Below are positions 36,524-45,308 of a stretch of 64,000 bases of DNA, one piece after another. The DNA comes from Notoacmeibacter sp. MSK16QG-6 (GTDB lineage Bacteria; Pseudomonadota; Alphaproteobacteria; Rhizobiales; Rhizobiaceae): the NCBI RefSeq assembly GCF_024158145.1, contig NZ_JAMYXM010000001.1, forward strand, positions 1,116,001 through 1,180,000. Direction: 5' to 3'. Each line of letters starts with the position of its first letter. Position 1 is the first letter of the stretch. The position numbers and the translations under genes are program-made. Under the pieces are notes generated by a model that had not been told where the DNA came from, searched no databases, and was given only the letters and a program-made list of their open reading frames with translations.

Positions 36524-36621
36524 TGCACAGCTGCCGCTCACACCTTTTCGCCCATACGCGTTTGCCCTGCTGGCCGCCACGCCCTACCGTTGCGCGCAAA
36601 CAAACCGTAACGGATCGCTTC

Positions 36622-38034
36622 ATGTCCTCTCTCGATACCGTCCTTGCCCGTCTCGACACTCGTCTTGATGGCGCTTTGGACCATCTCAAGGCCCTTATCG
36701 CCATTCCATCGATCTCGACCGATCCCGCCTATGCCGAAGCGTGTCGCCAGGCGGCGGAATGGCTGAAGAAGGATCTGGCCGAAATCGGCTTCAAGGCCTC
36801 GGTGCGCGATACGCCCGGCCATCCCATGGTCGTCGCCCATCACGACGGGGCAGGACCGGATGCGCCGCACGCGCTATTCTACGGCCACTACGATGTGCAG
36901 CCGGTCGACCCGCTCGACGAATGGGAATCCGATCCATTCTTCCCCCAGATCGTCGAGCGCAATGGCCGCAAGGTCATTACCGGACGCGGGGCCGCCGACG
37001 ACAAGGGCCAGTTGATGACCTTCGTCGAGGCGTGCCGCGCCATGATCGGCGAGACCGGCACACTGCCCTGCCGCGTGACCATCCTCTTCGAAGGCGAGGA
37101 AGAGAGCGGATCGCCCTCGCTGCTGCCCTTTATCGAGGCAAACAAGGATGAGCTAAAAGCCGATTTCGCACTCGTCTGCGACACCAATATGTGGGACGCC
37201 GACACGCCCGCCATTTCCGGCGGCCTACGCGGACTTGTCGGCGAGGAGGTGATCGTCCATGCCGCCGACCGCGATCTGCACTCCGGCTATTACGGCGGCG
37301 CGGCGGCCAATCCGTTGACGGTCCTTTCGCGCATTATCGGCGACCTTCACGATGAGGCTGGACGGGTCATGATCCCGAACTTCTACGATGGTGTGACGGA
37401 AACGCCCGACGCCATCAAGGCAAGTTGGGAAGAGCTGGAACGCTCCGCTGACGGCTTCCTGAAGGAGATCGGGCTTTCGGAGCCATTCGGCGAAGACGGC
37501 CGGTCCATCATGGAGCTGACCTGGGCGCGCCCGACCGCCGAGGTAAACGGCATAGTCGGCGGTTATACCGGCGAAGGCTTCAAGACGGTTATTCCTGCAA
37601 AAGCGATGGCGAAGGTCTCCTTTCGTCTCGTCCACGATCAGGAGCCAGAGGCCATTCGCAGGAATTTTCGCGCCTTCGTCGAATCGCGACTACCGGAAGA
37701 TTGTCGGGTCGAGTTTCATAAGCATGGCGGATCGCCGGCCGTGCAACTGCCTTATGAATCGGGACTTCTGACGACGGCAAAACAGGCACTGACGGACGAA
37801 TGGGGCGTCGAAGCGCCAATTATCGGCATGGGCGGTTCGATCCCGATCGTCGGCACGTTTCAGACCGAACTGGGCATGGACAGCCTTCTGGTCGGTTTCG
37901 GCCTAGCCGACGACCGCATCCATTCGCCCAATGAAAAATATGAGATGAAGAGTTTTCACAAGGGTATGCGGTCATGGGCGCGCATTCTAACGGCGCTCGG
38001 GCAAAAAGCGGGGAGAGCTGAGGGCGGACGCTAG
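36622..38034 (+). CDS. M20 family metallopeptidase (dipeptidase)
   Basis: The 470-residue di-zinc hydrolase has the ligand motifs YGHYDVQPVDP, TGRGAADDKGQ and FEGEEESGSP, and HSGYYGG in the lid domain, most like the CNDP/carnosinase-type M20F dipeptidases. It has no signal peptide and is cytoplasmic. The start at 36622 (MSSLDTVLARL) agrees with the family N-terminus; the frame is open upstream through the terminator hairpin but does not look coding there. The actual dipeptide substrate is unknown. Confidence 0.9.
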   Translation: MSSLDTVLARLDTRLDGALDHLKALIAIPSISTDPAYAEACRQAAEWLKKDLAEIGFKASVRDTPGHPMVVAHHDGAGPDAPHALFYGHYDVQPVDPLDEWESDPFFPQIVERNGRKVITGRGAADDKGQLMTFVEACRAMIGETGTLPCRVTILFEGEEESGSPSLLPFIEANKDELKADFALVCDTNMWDADTPAISGGLRGLVGEEVIVHAADRDLHSGYYGGAAANPLTVLSRIIGDLHDEAGRVMIPNFYDGVTETPDAIKASWEELERSADGFLKEIGLSEPFGEDGRSIMELTWARPTAEVNGIVGGYTGEGFKTVIPAKAMAKVSFRLVHDQEPEAIRRNFRAFVESRLPEDCRVEFHKHGGSPAVQLPYESGLLTTAKQALTDEWGVEAPIIGMGGSIPIVGTFQTELGMDSLLVGFGLADDRIHSPNEKYEMKSFHKGMRSWARILTALGQKAGRAEGGR

Positions 38035-38089
38035 GCCAGCCCGGATCAGGGCGCTATGAGACGAGGACTTCTTTGAGACAGGATAAACG

Positions 38090-38710
38090 ATGACCACGAT
38101 CCGCTCCCACAAGGGCGACCTGCCCGACCTTTCCGACTACCAGGTCGAGGCGGTGGCGATCGACACCGAAACACTTGGGCTCGACCCTCATCGCGACCGG
38201 CTTTGCGTGGTACAGCTTTCGCCCGGCGACGGCACGGCCGATATCGTCCAGATCGAAAAAGGGCAGACATCGGCGCCGAATATCGAGGCGCTGCTGGCCA
38301 ATCGTCAGATCACCAAGCTCTTCCATTTCGGCCGTTTCGATATAGCGGTCCTCTACCACGCTTTCGGCGTGCTGGCCGAGCCGGTCTGGTGCACCAAGAT
38401 CGCCAGTCGGTTGGTGCGGACCTATACAGATCGGCATGGGCTGAAAAACATCTGTGAGGAGCTGATCGACGTCAATCTCTCCAAGCAGCAGCAATCGAGC
38501 GACTGGGGAGCGGAAACTCTCTCTGCCGCGCAGCTCGAATATGCCGCATCGGACGTGCTGTACCTGCATCGGCTCCGTGAAAAACTCCAGGAACGACTGG
38601 TTAGGGACGAGCGCACGGAGATGGCGGCAGCCTGTTTCGACTTCCTGCCGATACGAGCGAAGCTGGACCTCGCAGGCTGGCCGGAAACCGACATTTTCGC
38701 CCATAGCTGA
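38090..38710 (+). CDS. nrnC: NrnC-type 3'-5' exoribonuclease (nanoRNase C)
   Basis: The 206-residue protein is a DEDDy exonuclease with Asp25 and Glu27 in AIDTETLGL, Asp84 in FGRFDIAVL and Tyr151/Asp155 in YAASDVLYL. The length and residue positions match the NrnC enzymes of Bartonella and Brucella, which degrade 2-5-nt RNA (and DNA) and replace oligoribonuclease in alphaproteobacteria. It is often annotated as ribonuclease D but lacks the HRDC domains. It lies 55 bases after the M20 gene and may be co-transcribed. Confidence 0.92.
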   Translation: MTTIRSHKGDLPDLSDYQVEAVAIDTETLGLDPHRDRLCVVQLSPGDGTADIVQIEKGQTSAPNIEALLANRQITKLFHFGRFDIAVLYHAFGVLAEPVWCTKIASRLVRTYTDRHGLKNICEELIDVNLSKQQQSSDWGAETLSAAQLEYAASDVLYLHRLREKLQERLVRDERTEMAAACFDFLPIRAKLDLAGWPETDIFAHS

Positions 38711-38814
38711 TCCACCACGCTTTTCTAAATCCTTAGCGACCCGTTAATTCGCCGCATTTATCCTGCTTTCGATTCATTGGGGATTCCGATCAACGAAAGC
38801 GGGGCAAACCGGAC

Positions 38815-40968
38815 ATGGCCGGACGCAAGAAGAAAGTGCGCATCGAACCGAGGCTGGACGGTCCTGCCGCGTCGCGCCGGCGCAGCCAGGCGGTGCCCTC
38901 TTCGTCACGCCGCGGAAAGCCCACGAAAGGGCGCAAGCGAGCGTCAGCCCGCAAGCGCCGTGGTCTTCTGGGCGGGGCGATCTACTGGTCTCTGACGCTG
39001 TCGCTTTGGATGGCGATCGGTCTGGGCGTGGTCTTCGGCTATTACGCGCTGAAAATGCCGCCGACCAGCGAATGGGCCATTCCGGATCGGCCGCCAAATG
39101 TGCGAATCGTCTCGGTCGATGGCGATCTGATCGCCAATCGCGGCATGACCGGCGGCGAAGCCATCGGCATCAAAGATATGAGCCCGTTCATTCCGCAGGC
39201 CGTGATCGCCATCGAGGATCGGCGCTTCTATCATCATTTTGGTATCGATCCGATCGGCATCACGCGCGCCGTTTTCAATAAAGTCGTGAAGGGCGGTCGC
39301 GCACAGGGCGCTTCGACCCTGACCCAGCAGCTCGCGAAAAACCTTTTCCTGTCGCCGGAGCGGTCAATCGAGCGCAAGGCGCAGGAAGCGATGATGGCGC
39401 TTTGGCTGGAGCGAAAATACTCCAAGGACGCCATACTGCAGATGTATCTAAACCGGGTCTATTTCGGCTCGGGCGCATATGGCGTGGAGGCGGCGTCACG
39501 GCGCTATTTCGGCAAGAGCGCACGCGAGGTCACGGCCGATGAAGCGGCGCTGCTCGCCGGTCTTCTGAAGGCGCCCTCGGCGCTGTCGCCGGCGAAGGCT
39601 CCCGATAAAGCGAAAGCCCGCGCCGAGGTCGTGCTGGCGGCTATGAAAGATCAGGGCATGCTGACCGACAGCCAGTTCGTGACCGCCATGAGCGCGCCGG
39701 TCACGCGCGCCGCCGCGCACTGGAACGGCTCGGAACATTATGTGGCCGACCATGTCATGGATGAATTGCCGGGCCTGATCGGCGATGTACGCGACGATCT
39801 GGTGGTTTACACCACGATCGACCTTTCGCTGCAGCATATGGGCGAGAAAGCGATCCGTGCCCGTATTGCAGAACATGGGCAGGAGAAGAATGTCGGTCAG
39901 GGGGCACTGGTCTCACTGGATGGCTCTGGCGCGGTGCGGGCCCTTGTCGGCGGCAAAGACTATGCGCAGAGCCAATTCGACAGGGCGACCGAAGCGCGCC
40001 GGCAACCGGGTTCGACCTTCAAACCCTTCGTTTACCTGACCGCCATCGAAAATGGCTGGCGGCCGGAATCGCTCGTCACCGACGCGCCTGTCCGCTACGG
40101 CAAGTGGGCGCCGGAGAATTATGGCGGAAAATATTACGGCGAAGTGACCCTTGCCGAAGCTTTGCGGCGTTCGCTCAATTCCATCGCGGCGCAGCTTATC
40201 GTCGCCGTCACGCCGGATCGTGTGGTCGATACCGCCATGAAGATGGGCATTGAGAGCCCGCTCGCGATCAACGCTTCGCTGGCGCTCGGCACATCCGAGG
40301 TCACACCGCTCGAACTCGCCTCAGCCTATGTGCCGTTCTCAAATGGCGGATACCGGCCGATGCTGCACATGATCGATCGCGTCGAGGATCGGAACGGCAA
40401 GGTAGTTTACCGCTTCGAGGGCAATGCGCCTCGCGTGCTTTCCGACGAGGCGCTCGGCATGATGAATTTCATGATGAACGGTACGATTGAGGCCGGTACC
40501 GGCCGCAACGCCGCCTTCGGTTGGCCTGCCGCCGGCAAAACGGGCACGACGAACAAGAGTCGCGACGCCTGGTTCGTCGGCTACACCTCCAACCTCGTCA
40601 CAGCCGTCTGGTTCGGAAATGACGATGGCGAACCGATGAAAAACGTGACCGGTGGCTCCATGCCGGCGACCGCCTGGAAACAGTTCATGACGACGGCACA
40701 TCACGGCCTGCCAAAGCGACCACTGCCGGGCAACTTCACGCCGTCGCTTTCGTCCGACGGTGTGCTTGTCAGTCATGACCGTAGACCGGTCGGCGCTATC
40801 GAAACCCGACAGAACTTCGATGAAACCGAAGCGCGCATCCGCGACATCATATCCGGCGGCCAGAGACGAAATGGCGAGCCACGCCCACAGGCTGGCGTCG
40901 GCGACAAGGTGATCGGCCGGGTCAAAGAGCGAACCGGCGGTTTTCTGGATCGAATTTTCGGCCGCTAA
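38815..40968 (+). CDS. Class A penicillin-binding protein (PBP1A family)
   Basis: The 717-residue bifunctional peptidoglycan synthase has a very basic cytoplasmic tail of about 50 residues, one transmembrane helix (53-77), a GT51 glycosyltransferase (catalytic Glu134 in AIEDRRFYHHFG, then QGASTLTQQLAKNLF, RKAQEAMMALWLERKYSK) and a transpeptidase with Ser400-Thr-Phe-Lys403 (PGSTFKPF), SLN in RRSLNSIAAQ and KTGTT. It polymerises and cross-links the cell wall. A hairpin terminator follows. Confidence 0.94.
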   Translation: MAGRKKKVRIEPRLDGPAASRRRSQAVPSSSRRGKPTKGRKRASARKRRGLLGGAIYWSLTLSLWMAIGLGVVFGYYALKMPPTSEWAIPDRPPNVRIVSVDGDLIANRGMTGGEAIGIKDMSPFIPQAVIAIEDRRFYHHFGIDPIGITRAVFNKVVKGGRAQGASTLTQQLAKNLFLSPERSIERKAQEAMMALWLERKYSKDAILQMYLNRVYFGSGAYGVEAASRRYFGKSAREVTADEAALLAGLLKAPSALSPAKAPDKAKARAEVVLAAMKDQGMLTDSQFVTAMSAPVTRAAAHWNGSEHYVADHVMDELPGLIGDVRDDLVVYTTIDLSLQHMGEKAIRARIAEHGQEKNVGQGALVSLDGSGAVRALVGGKDYAQSQFDRATEARRQPGSTFKPFVYLTAIENGWRPESLVTDAPVRYGKWAPENYGGKYYGEVTLAEALRRSLNSIAAQLIVAVTPDRVVDTAMKMGIESPLAINASLALGTSEVTPLELASAYVPFSNGGYRPMLHMIDRVEDRNGKVVYRFEGNAPRVLSDEALGMMNFMMNGTIEAGTGRNAAFGWPAAGKTGTTNKSRDAWFVGYTSNLVTAVWFGNDDGEPMKNVTGGSMPATAWKQFMTTAHHGLPKRPLPGNFTPSLSSDGVLVSHDRRPVGAIETRQNFDETEARIRDIISGGQRRNGEPRPQAGVGDKVIGRVKERTGGFLDRIFGR

Positions 40969-40996
40969 AAACCGGCCCTCTTATTCCGCTACGCTA

Positions 40997-41030
40997 AGGG
41001 CGGGCCGCCATTGGCAGCCCGCCCTCTTAT
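40997..41030. terminator. Hairpin terminator between convergent PBP and host-attachment genes
   Basis: AGGGCGGGC (40997-41005) and GCCCGCCCT (41017-41025) form a nine-base stem with an 11-base loop, followed by CTTATT. A copy of CGGCCCTCTTATTCCG just upstream repeats the downstream arm and tail. Confidence 0.7.
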
Positions 41031-41049
41031 TCCGTATGCCAGAATGGCT

Positions 41050-41502
41050 TTATTTCTGAAGGATCGCCTCGATCTCATGGATCGGGTGGTTGGCGAGTTC
41101 CTTGTCGACTTCACCGACGATGAGATCCGAAACTTCCTTGTGATATTCCTTGCGCATATCGCCCAAGACCTGCGGCGGCGCCGCGACGATCAGTCGGTCG
41201 ATCTTGCCCTTATGGGCCATCTTGTAGAGCCGGTCGGCTATTTCCCGTGCGAACCGCTCCTTGCCGAGACGGTGCCAATCCGTGTCGTCTACCGCGCTAC
41301 GCTGCGCCCCGTTCGCTCCTGAATCATTCATACGGCCGCGCCTATTGGCTGCCTGCTCGCGATTGGGCGGATTGTCCTGCTCCATCTCGCGAAACACGTC
41401 GAGATTGGGATAGGTCGCATCGCCTTCATTGCGCAGAAACAGCGCCTTTTCACCGTCTGCGATGACAACGATATCGCCGTGCTTCATTCGAAATTTGGTC
41501 AT
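41050..41502 (-). CDS. Host attachment family protein (PF10116 type)
   Basis: The 150-residue protein begins MKHGDIVVIADGEKALFLRN and contains LGKERFAREIADRLYKMAHKG and VAAPPQVLGDMRKEYHKEV, matching the family named after an Agrobacterium protein needed for attachment to plants. The family shares a fold with archaeal/eukaryal release factor-like domains and is widely stress-induced; the attachment role may be indirect. It lies 43 bases after a small gene with which it probably shares an EcfG-type promoter. Confidence 0.85.
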   Translation of the reverse strand: MTKFRMKHGDIVVIADGEKALFLRNEGDATYPNLDVFREMEQDNPPNREQAANRRGRMNDSGANGAQRSAVDDTDWHRLGKERFAREIADRLYKMAHKGKIDRLIVAAPPQVLGDMRKEYHKEVSDLIVGEVDKELANHPIHEIEAILQK

Positions 41503-41545
41503 ATAAAACTCCCTTCACAAATTCGCTGAGTAACAATTTCGGGCT

Positions 41546-41761
41546 TTATTCAGCCTCATCGCCCTTGGTCACGCGGGTCGCCCCGGCCGGCTGCTCAAAA
41601 GACCGTTTCTCATCGTCTTCCTTGGCTGTCTTTTTGGCGGGCTGCCCGCCCGACGTGCCGGCCTGATCGAGCGAATTCGGAATGCCGAACGACTCTGCGG
41701 TCTCGAGCCGCGTCTGCCGTTCGCCCTTGCGTTCAAGCATCTGCCGTGTCTCTCCGGCCAT
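41546..41761 (-). CDS. Small hydrophilic protein, unknown
   Basis: The 71-residue product is highly charged and probably disordered (TRQMLERKGERQTRLETAES, then KKTAKEDDEKRS). No family is recognised. It is supported by an AGGA ribosome site before the ATG at 41761, a consensus EcfG-type promoter 36 bases further up, and close spacing to the host-attachment gene. Confidence 0.6.
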   Translation of the reverse strand: MAGETRQMLERKGERQTRLETAESFGIPNSLDQAGTSGGQPAKKTAKEDDEKRSFEQPAGATRVTKGDEAE

Positions 41762-41796
41762 GAGTAATTTCCTCTTCGTCTTTCGGTTCTCCGATC

Positions 41797-41822
41797 AACG
41801 CGGAGTGCGCTATCGGCGTTCC
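41797..41822 (-). promoter_or_regulatory. Consensus EcfG-type promoter of the host-attachment operon
   Basis: On the minus strand GGAAC (41822-41818), a 17-base spacer, then CGTT (41800-41797): an exact match to the alphaproteobacterial general-stress consensus, 36 bases before the ATG of the small gene. Confidence 0.7.
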
Positions 41823-41996
41823 CGTACCAATGCCGGAATGAGTTTGCGGGCTTTGCACGCATGGCGAAAAAGCGGTTGCCTCGATCCGCTTCAAAGGCAC
41901 CGCCATTTCTTCAGAAGGGCGAGCCTCTGCCCCATCTTTAGCGGCAACATGGCGGAAACCCTTTGTGCGCCGCTAGCGAAACGAACGGAGCAAGGC

Positions 41997-42281
41997 ATGA
42001 GCCTGAAAGTCCTGACCGCGAACCGGCTGATGAATGGCGAAGTTGTCTATTACAATCAGGCCGATGGCTGGATGACCAGCCTGGCGGATGCGTCAGCCAC
42101 CGACGATCCCGAAACGGTCGAAGCGCTGGAAAAAACCGGTGCGGCGTCGGCCGATCGCAATGAGGTCGTCGACGTCAATCTCATTGATGTCCTGCGCGAC
42201 GGCGACGAATTCCGTCCCATCCGTCTGCGCGAGATCATCCGTGCGAAAGGGCCGACAACCCACCCGCAATTCGCCCGCTGA
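41997..42281 (+). CDS. DUF2849 protein of the sulfite reduction operon
   Basis: The 94-residue protein (MSLKVLTANRLMNGEVVYY; end IREIIRAKGPTTHPQFA-like) belongs to DUF2849, which occurs almost only directly upstream of alphaproteobacterial cysI. Its function is unknown; a small partner or electron-transfer helper of the reductase is often suggested. GGAG lies before the ATG at 41997, and cysI begins 15 bases after its stop. The usual upstream cysG is not present here. Confidence 0.85.
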   Translation: MSLKVLTANRLMNGEVVYYNQADGWMTSLADASATDDPETVEALEKTGAASADRNEVVDVNLIDVLRDGDEFRPIRLREIIRAKGPTTHPQFAR

Positions 42282-42295
42282 AGCGAGATTTCATC

Positions 42296-43960
42296 ATGTA
42301 TCGTTACGACGAATTCGACGCGGCATTCGTTGCCGCCCGTACCGAAGAATTTTCCGGTCAAGTCGAACGGCGGCTTTCCGGCGAATTGACGGAAGACCAG
42401 TTCAAGCCGCTGCGGCTGATGAATGGCGTCTATCTCCAGTTGCACGCCTATATGCTGCGTGTCGCCATCCCCTATGGCACGCTCGACAGCCGTCAAATGC
42501 GCAAACTCGCCCATATCGCACGGACCTACGATCGGGGATATGGCCACTTCACCACCCGCCAGAACATTCAGTTCAATTGGCCGAAACTCTCCGATATACC
42601 GGCGATCCTACGCGAATTGGCCGAGGTCGAGATGCATGCCATCCAGACCTCCGGCAACTGCATCCGTAACGTGACCTCCGATCATTTCGCCGGCGCGGCT
42701 GCCGACGAGGTCGCCGATCCGCGTCCCTATGCCGAGATTCTCCGGCAGTGGTCATCGGTGCATCCGGAGTTCAGCTATCTGCCGCGCAAGTTCAAAATCG
42801 CCGTGACCGGCGCGGAGGACGACCGCGCCGCGATCCAGTTTCATGATATCGGCCTGCATCTGAAAAAGAACGATGCCGGCGAGATCGGCTTTGCCGTCTA
42901 TGTCGGCGGCGGTCAGGGACGAACGCCCGTCATCGCCAAGCTGATCGCGGAGTTCGTGCCGGAAGAGCACCTGCTCTCCTATGTCACGGCAATCCTTCGG
43001 GTCTACAACCTGCATGGCCGGCGCGACAACAAGTACAAGGCGCGCATCAAGATCCTAGTCAACGAGATGGGGCCTAACGTTTTCCGCACGGAAGTCGAGG
43101 CCGAGTGGGCGGGTCTGAAGGATGGCGAACTTACGCTGCCGGACGACGACATCGCCGCCATTCAGGCCTATTTCCAGCCTCCTGTTCTGACCGACCGCGC
43201 CGAAGGCGTCGTGACAGAGATCTCAGCGCGCAAGCGTCTATCCGGATTTGAAGATTGGAGACGGCGCAATGTCACTGCCCATCGCCATCCCGATTACGGG
43301 GTTGTCACCATTTCGCTGAAGGGTATCGGCGAAATTCCAGGCGACGCCACGGCCGATCAAATGGACGCGGTGGCCGATCTTGCCGAACGCTATGCTTTCG
43401 ATGAACTGCGGGTCAGCCACGAACAGAACCTTGTTCTGCCGCATGTCGCGCGCGCCGATCTGCCCGCCGTGTTCGAAGCGCTCGAAGAGATCGGACTTGC
43501 TACGGCCAATGCCGGGCTCGCCACCGACATCATCGCCTGCCCCGGTCTCGATTATTGCGCGCTTGCAAATGCCCGCTCCATTCCGGTGGCGCAGGACATT
43601 TCCCAGCGCCTTGCCGACCGTCAGCAGGCTCTCGGCGAGTTGAAGATCAAAATATCCGGCTGCATCAATGCCTGCGGCCACCACCATGTCGGTCATATCG
43701 GCATTTTGGGTGTCGAAAAGAAAGGCACCGAACTCTATCAGGTCACACTTGGCGGATCTGCCGATCAGCACGCATCCATCGGTGAGATCATCGGGCGCGG
43801 CTTTTCCTTCGATGAAATCGGCGGCGCAATCGAGACAATCGTCGATACCTATCTGGCAGGTCGACATGACAGCGAGGAAACCTTTCTTTCCTATCTGAAC
43901 CGCGCCGGCCCAACACCGTTCAAGGAGGCGCTTTATGGCCCTTCATCAAAAGCTGCCTGA
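42296..43960 (+). CDS. cysI: Nitrite/sulfite reductase hemoprotein (assimilatory sulfite reductase)
   Basis: The 554-residue enzyme has the siroheme-[4Fe-4S] ligands in ACPGLDYCALA and SGCINACGHHHVG and the ferredoxin-like half domains typical of the nitrite/sulfite reductase superfamily (MRKLAHIARTYDRGYGHFTTRQNIQFNW, SGNCIRNVTSD). It reduces sulfite to sulfide for cysteine synthesis. The downstream cysH start lies 26 bases inside its 3' end, so translation is coupled. Confidence 0.94.
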   Translation: MYRYDEFDAAFVAARTEEFSGQVERRLSGELTEDQFKPLRLMNGVYLQLHAYMLRVAIPYGTLDSRQMRKLAHIARTYDRGYGHFTTRQNIQFNWPKLSDIPAILRELAEVEMHAIQTSGNCIRNVTSDHFAGAAADEVADPRPYAEILRQWSSVHPEFSYLPRKFKIAVTGAEDDRAAIQFHDIGLHLKKNDAGEIGFAVYVGGGQGRTPVIAKLIAEFVPEEHLLSYVTAILRVYNLHGRRDNKYKARIKILVNEMGPNVFRTEVEAEWAGLKDGELTLPDDDIAAIQAYFQPPVLTDRAEGVVTEISARKRLSGFEDWRRRNVTAHRHPDYGVVTISLKGIGEIPGDATADQMDAVADLAERYAFDELRVSHEQNLVLPHVARADLPAVFEALEEIGLATANAGLATDIIACPGLDYCALANARSIPVAQDISQRLADRQQALGELKIKISGCINACGHHHVGHIGILGVEKKGTELYQVTLGGSADQHASIGEIIGRGFSFDEIGGAIETIVDTYLAGRHDSEETFLSYLNRAGPTPFKEALYGPSSKAA

Positions 43961-45197
43961 GGCCTTCTCGTCCATTGAGGAAAAGGCCGCCTGGCTGGAC
44001 GAGACCTATGGCCATCTGCCAGCTAGCGAAATCGTCAGGCTGTCGATCGAAAAGCTGTTTCCCGGCTCGATTGGCACCGTGTCGTCCTTCGGGGCCGATT
44101 CCGCTGCGCTGCTGAAATTGATTGCCGATGTCGATCCGGCAACGCCTGTCGCTTTTCTCGATACCGGTCAGCATTTTGGGGAGACGTTGGATTATCGCGA
44201 CCAACTGGCTGCCGATCTAAACCTCGCAAACTTGCAGATCATTCATCCGAAAGCCGATGTTCTCGGTCGTCTGGACCCCTCCGATGACCTCTACAAGAAC
44301 GATACCGACCTGTGCTGCGAAATTCGCAAGGTCGAGCCGATGGCCCGCGCCGTGGCGCCTTTCGATGCCTGGTTTACAGGCCGAAAGCGTTATCAAAGCG
44401 CTCAGCGTGCCGATATGCCGGTGTTCGAGGCGGTCGGCCCGCGCATCCGGATCAATCCGCTGGCCAGATGGACGACTGCAGATCAGGCCAATTTCATGCG
44501 CGATAACGATCTGCGCGAAAATCCGCTGGTCGCATTCGGTTACCTGTCTATCGGCTGCTTTCCCTGCACTCAGCCTGCCGAGGATGGCGATGAGCGGTCC
44601 GGTCGCTGGGCCGGTCAGGCCAAGACGGAATGCGGAATTCACTTGGAGGGGCTCGTCGCAATCGACGGCCGGAAAGATACAATGAGCGATAGCAATAAAG
44701 TCTGGAACGGCGATTCATTCATAGCTGATGACTGGATCGAAGCCGATATGATTGAGGCGCTTGTTCAATCGCGGCCGGCCATCCTGCCGCTGAGTGCATG
44801 GCAGGCACTCGACGAAGAACGCAAAGAGGCCCACGGCGCGCCGATCGGTGTCCGACTTGACCCTAGCGAAGATATTGCCGCTATCGTCGACGCGCTTGAC
44901 GATCTGCCGATCGTCGCCCTGTCCTTTCCCGCCTATACGGACGGGCGCAGCTATTCCAAAGCCGTTCAATTGCGCCGCGCCGGCTATGACGGTCCGATCC
45001 GGGCCGTGGGCGACGTTCTTTACGATCAGGTCGACCACATGGTCCGTACCGGCTTTTCGGAATTGTCGATCACCAATGAACCGACCATAGCAAAGCTGGA
45101 ACGCGGCGAATTGCCTGGAATCGACCAACGCTACCAGCCGTCGCTCGACGACGAACAGGCAACCAATCGCTTCGCCTGGCGGCGTCACGCGGCCTGA
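43935..45197 (+). CDS. cysH: APS/PAPS reductase fused in frame to a DUF934 domain
   Basis: The first 245 residues are a CysH-type reductase: SSFGADSAALLKLI (nucleotide loop), DTGQHFGETL, then the cysteine pairs CC in DLCCEIRK and CFPCTQP, and the catalytic KTECGIH near residue 230. The paired cysteines indicate a [4Fe-4S] APS reductase. With no stop, the frame runs on from about residue 250 (MSDSNKVWNGDSF) into a full DUF934 domain (DIAAIVDALDDLPIVALSFPAYTDGRSYS, RRAGYDGPIRAVGDVLYDQ), normally a separate gene. AAGGAGG precedes the start. An internal ATG at 44682 with GGAAAG upstream might also give free DUF934. Confidence 0.92.
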   Translation: MALHQKLPEAFSSIEEKAAWLDETYGHLPASEIVRLSIEKLFPGSIGTVSSFGADSAALLKLIADVDPATPVAFLDTGQHFGETLDYRDQLAADLNLANLQIIHPKADVLGRLDPSDDLYKNDTDLCCEIRKVEPMARAVAPFDAWFTGRKRYQSAQRADMPVFEAVGPRIRINPLARWTTADQANFMRDNDLRENPLVAFGYLSIGCFPCTQPAEDGDERSGRWAGQAKTECGIHLEGLVAIDGRKDTMSDSNKVWNGDSFIADDWIEADMIEALVQSRPAILPLSAWQALDEERKEAHGAPIGVRLDPSEDIAAIVDALDDLPIVALSFPAYTDGRSYSKAVQLRRAGYDGPIRAVGDVLYDQVDHMVRTGFSELSITNEPTIAKLERGELPGIDQRYQPSLDDEQATNRFAWRRHAA

Positions 45198-45308
45198 CGC
45201 GAGACGCTGCCCGTACCAAACCGATCGGTGAACAGTCCGGCACAGCGGTTGCCACGCGTCTCGGCCGGAATATCTGCCTGCTCTGATTGAAAGACGGAGC
45301 AGCAACCG

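Noticed and set aside
36346-36621. Upstream part of the M20 frame as coding sequence
   Set aside because: It runs through a strong terminator hairpin and is Pro/Arg-rich without family similarity; the family start is at 36622.
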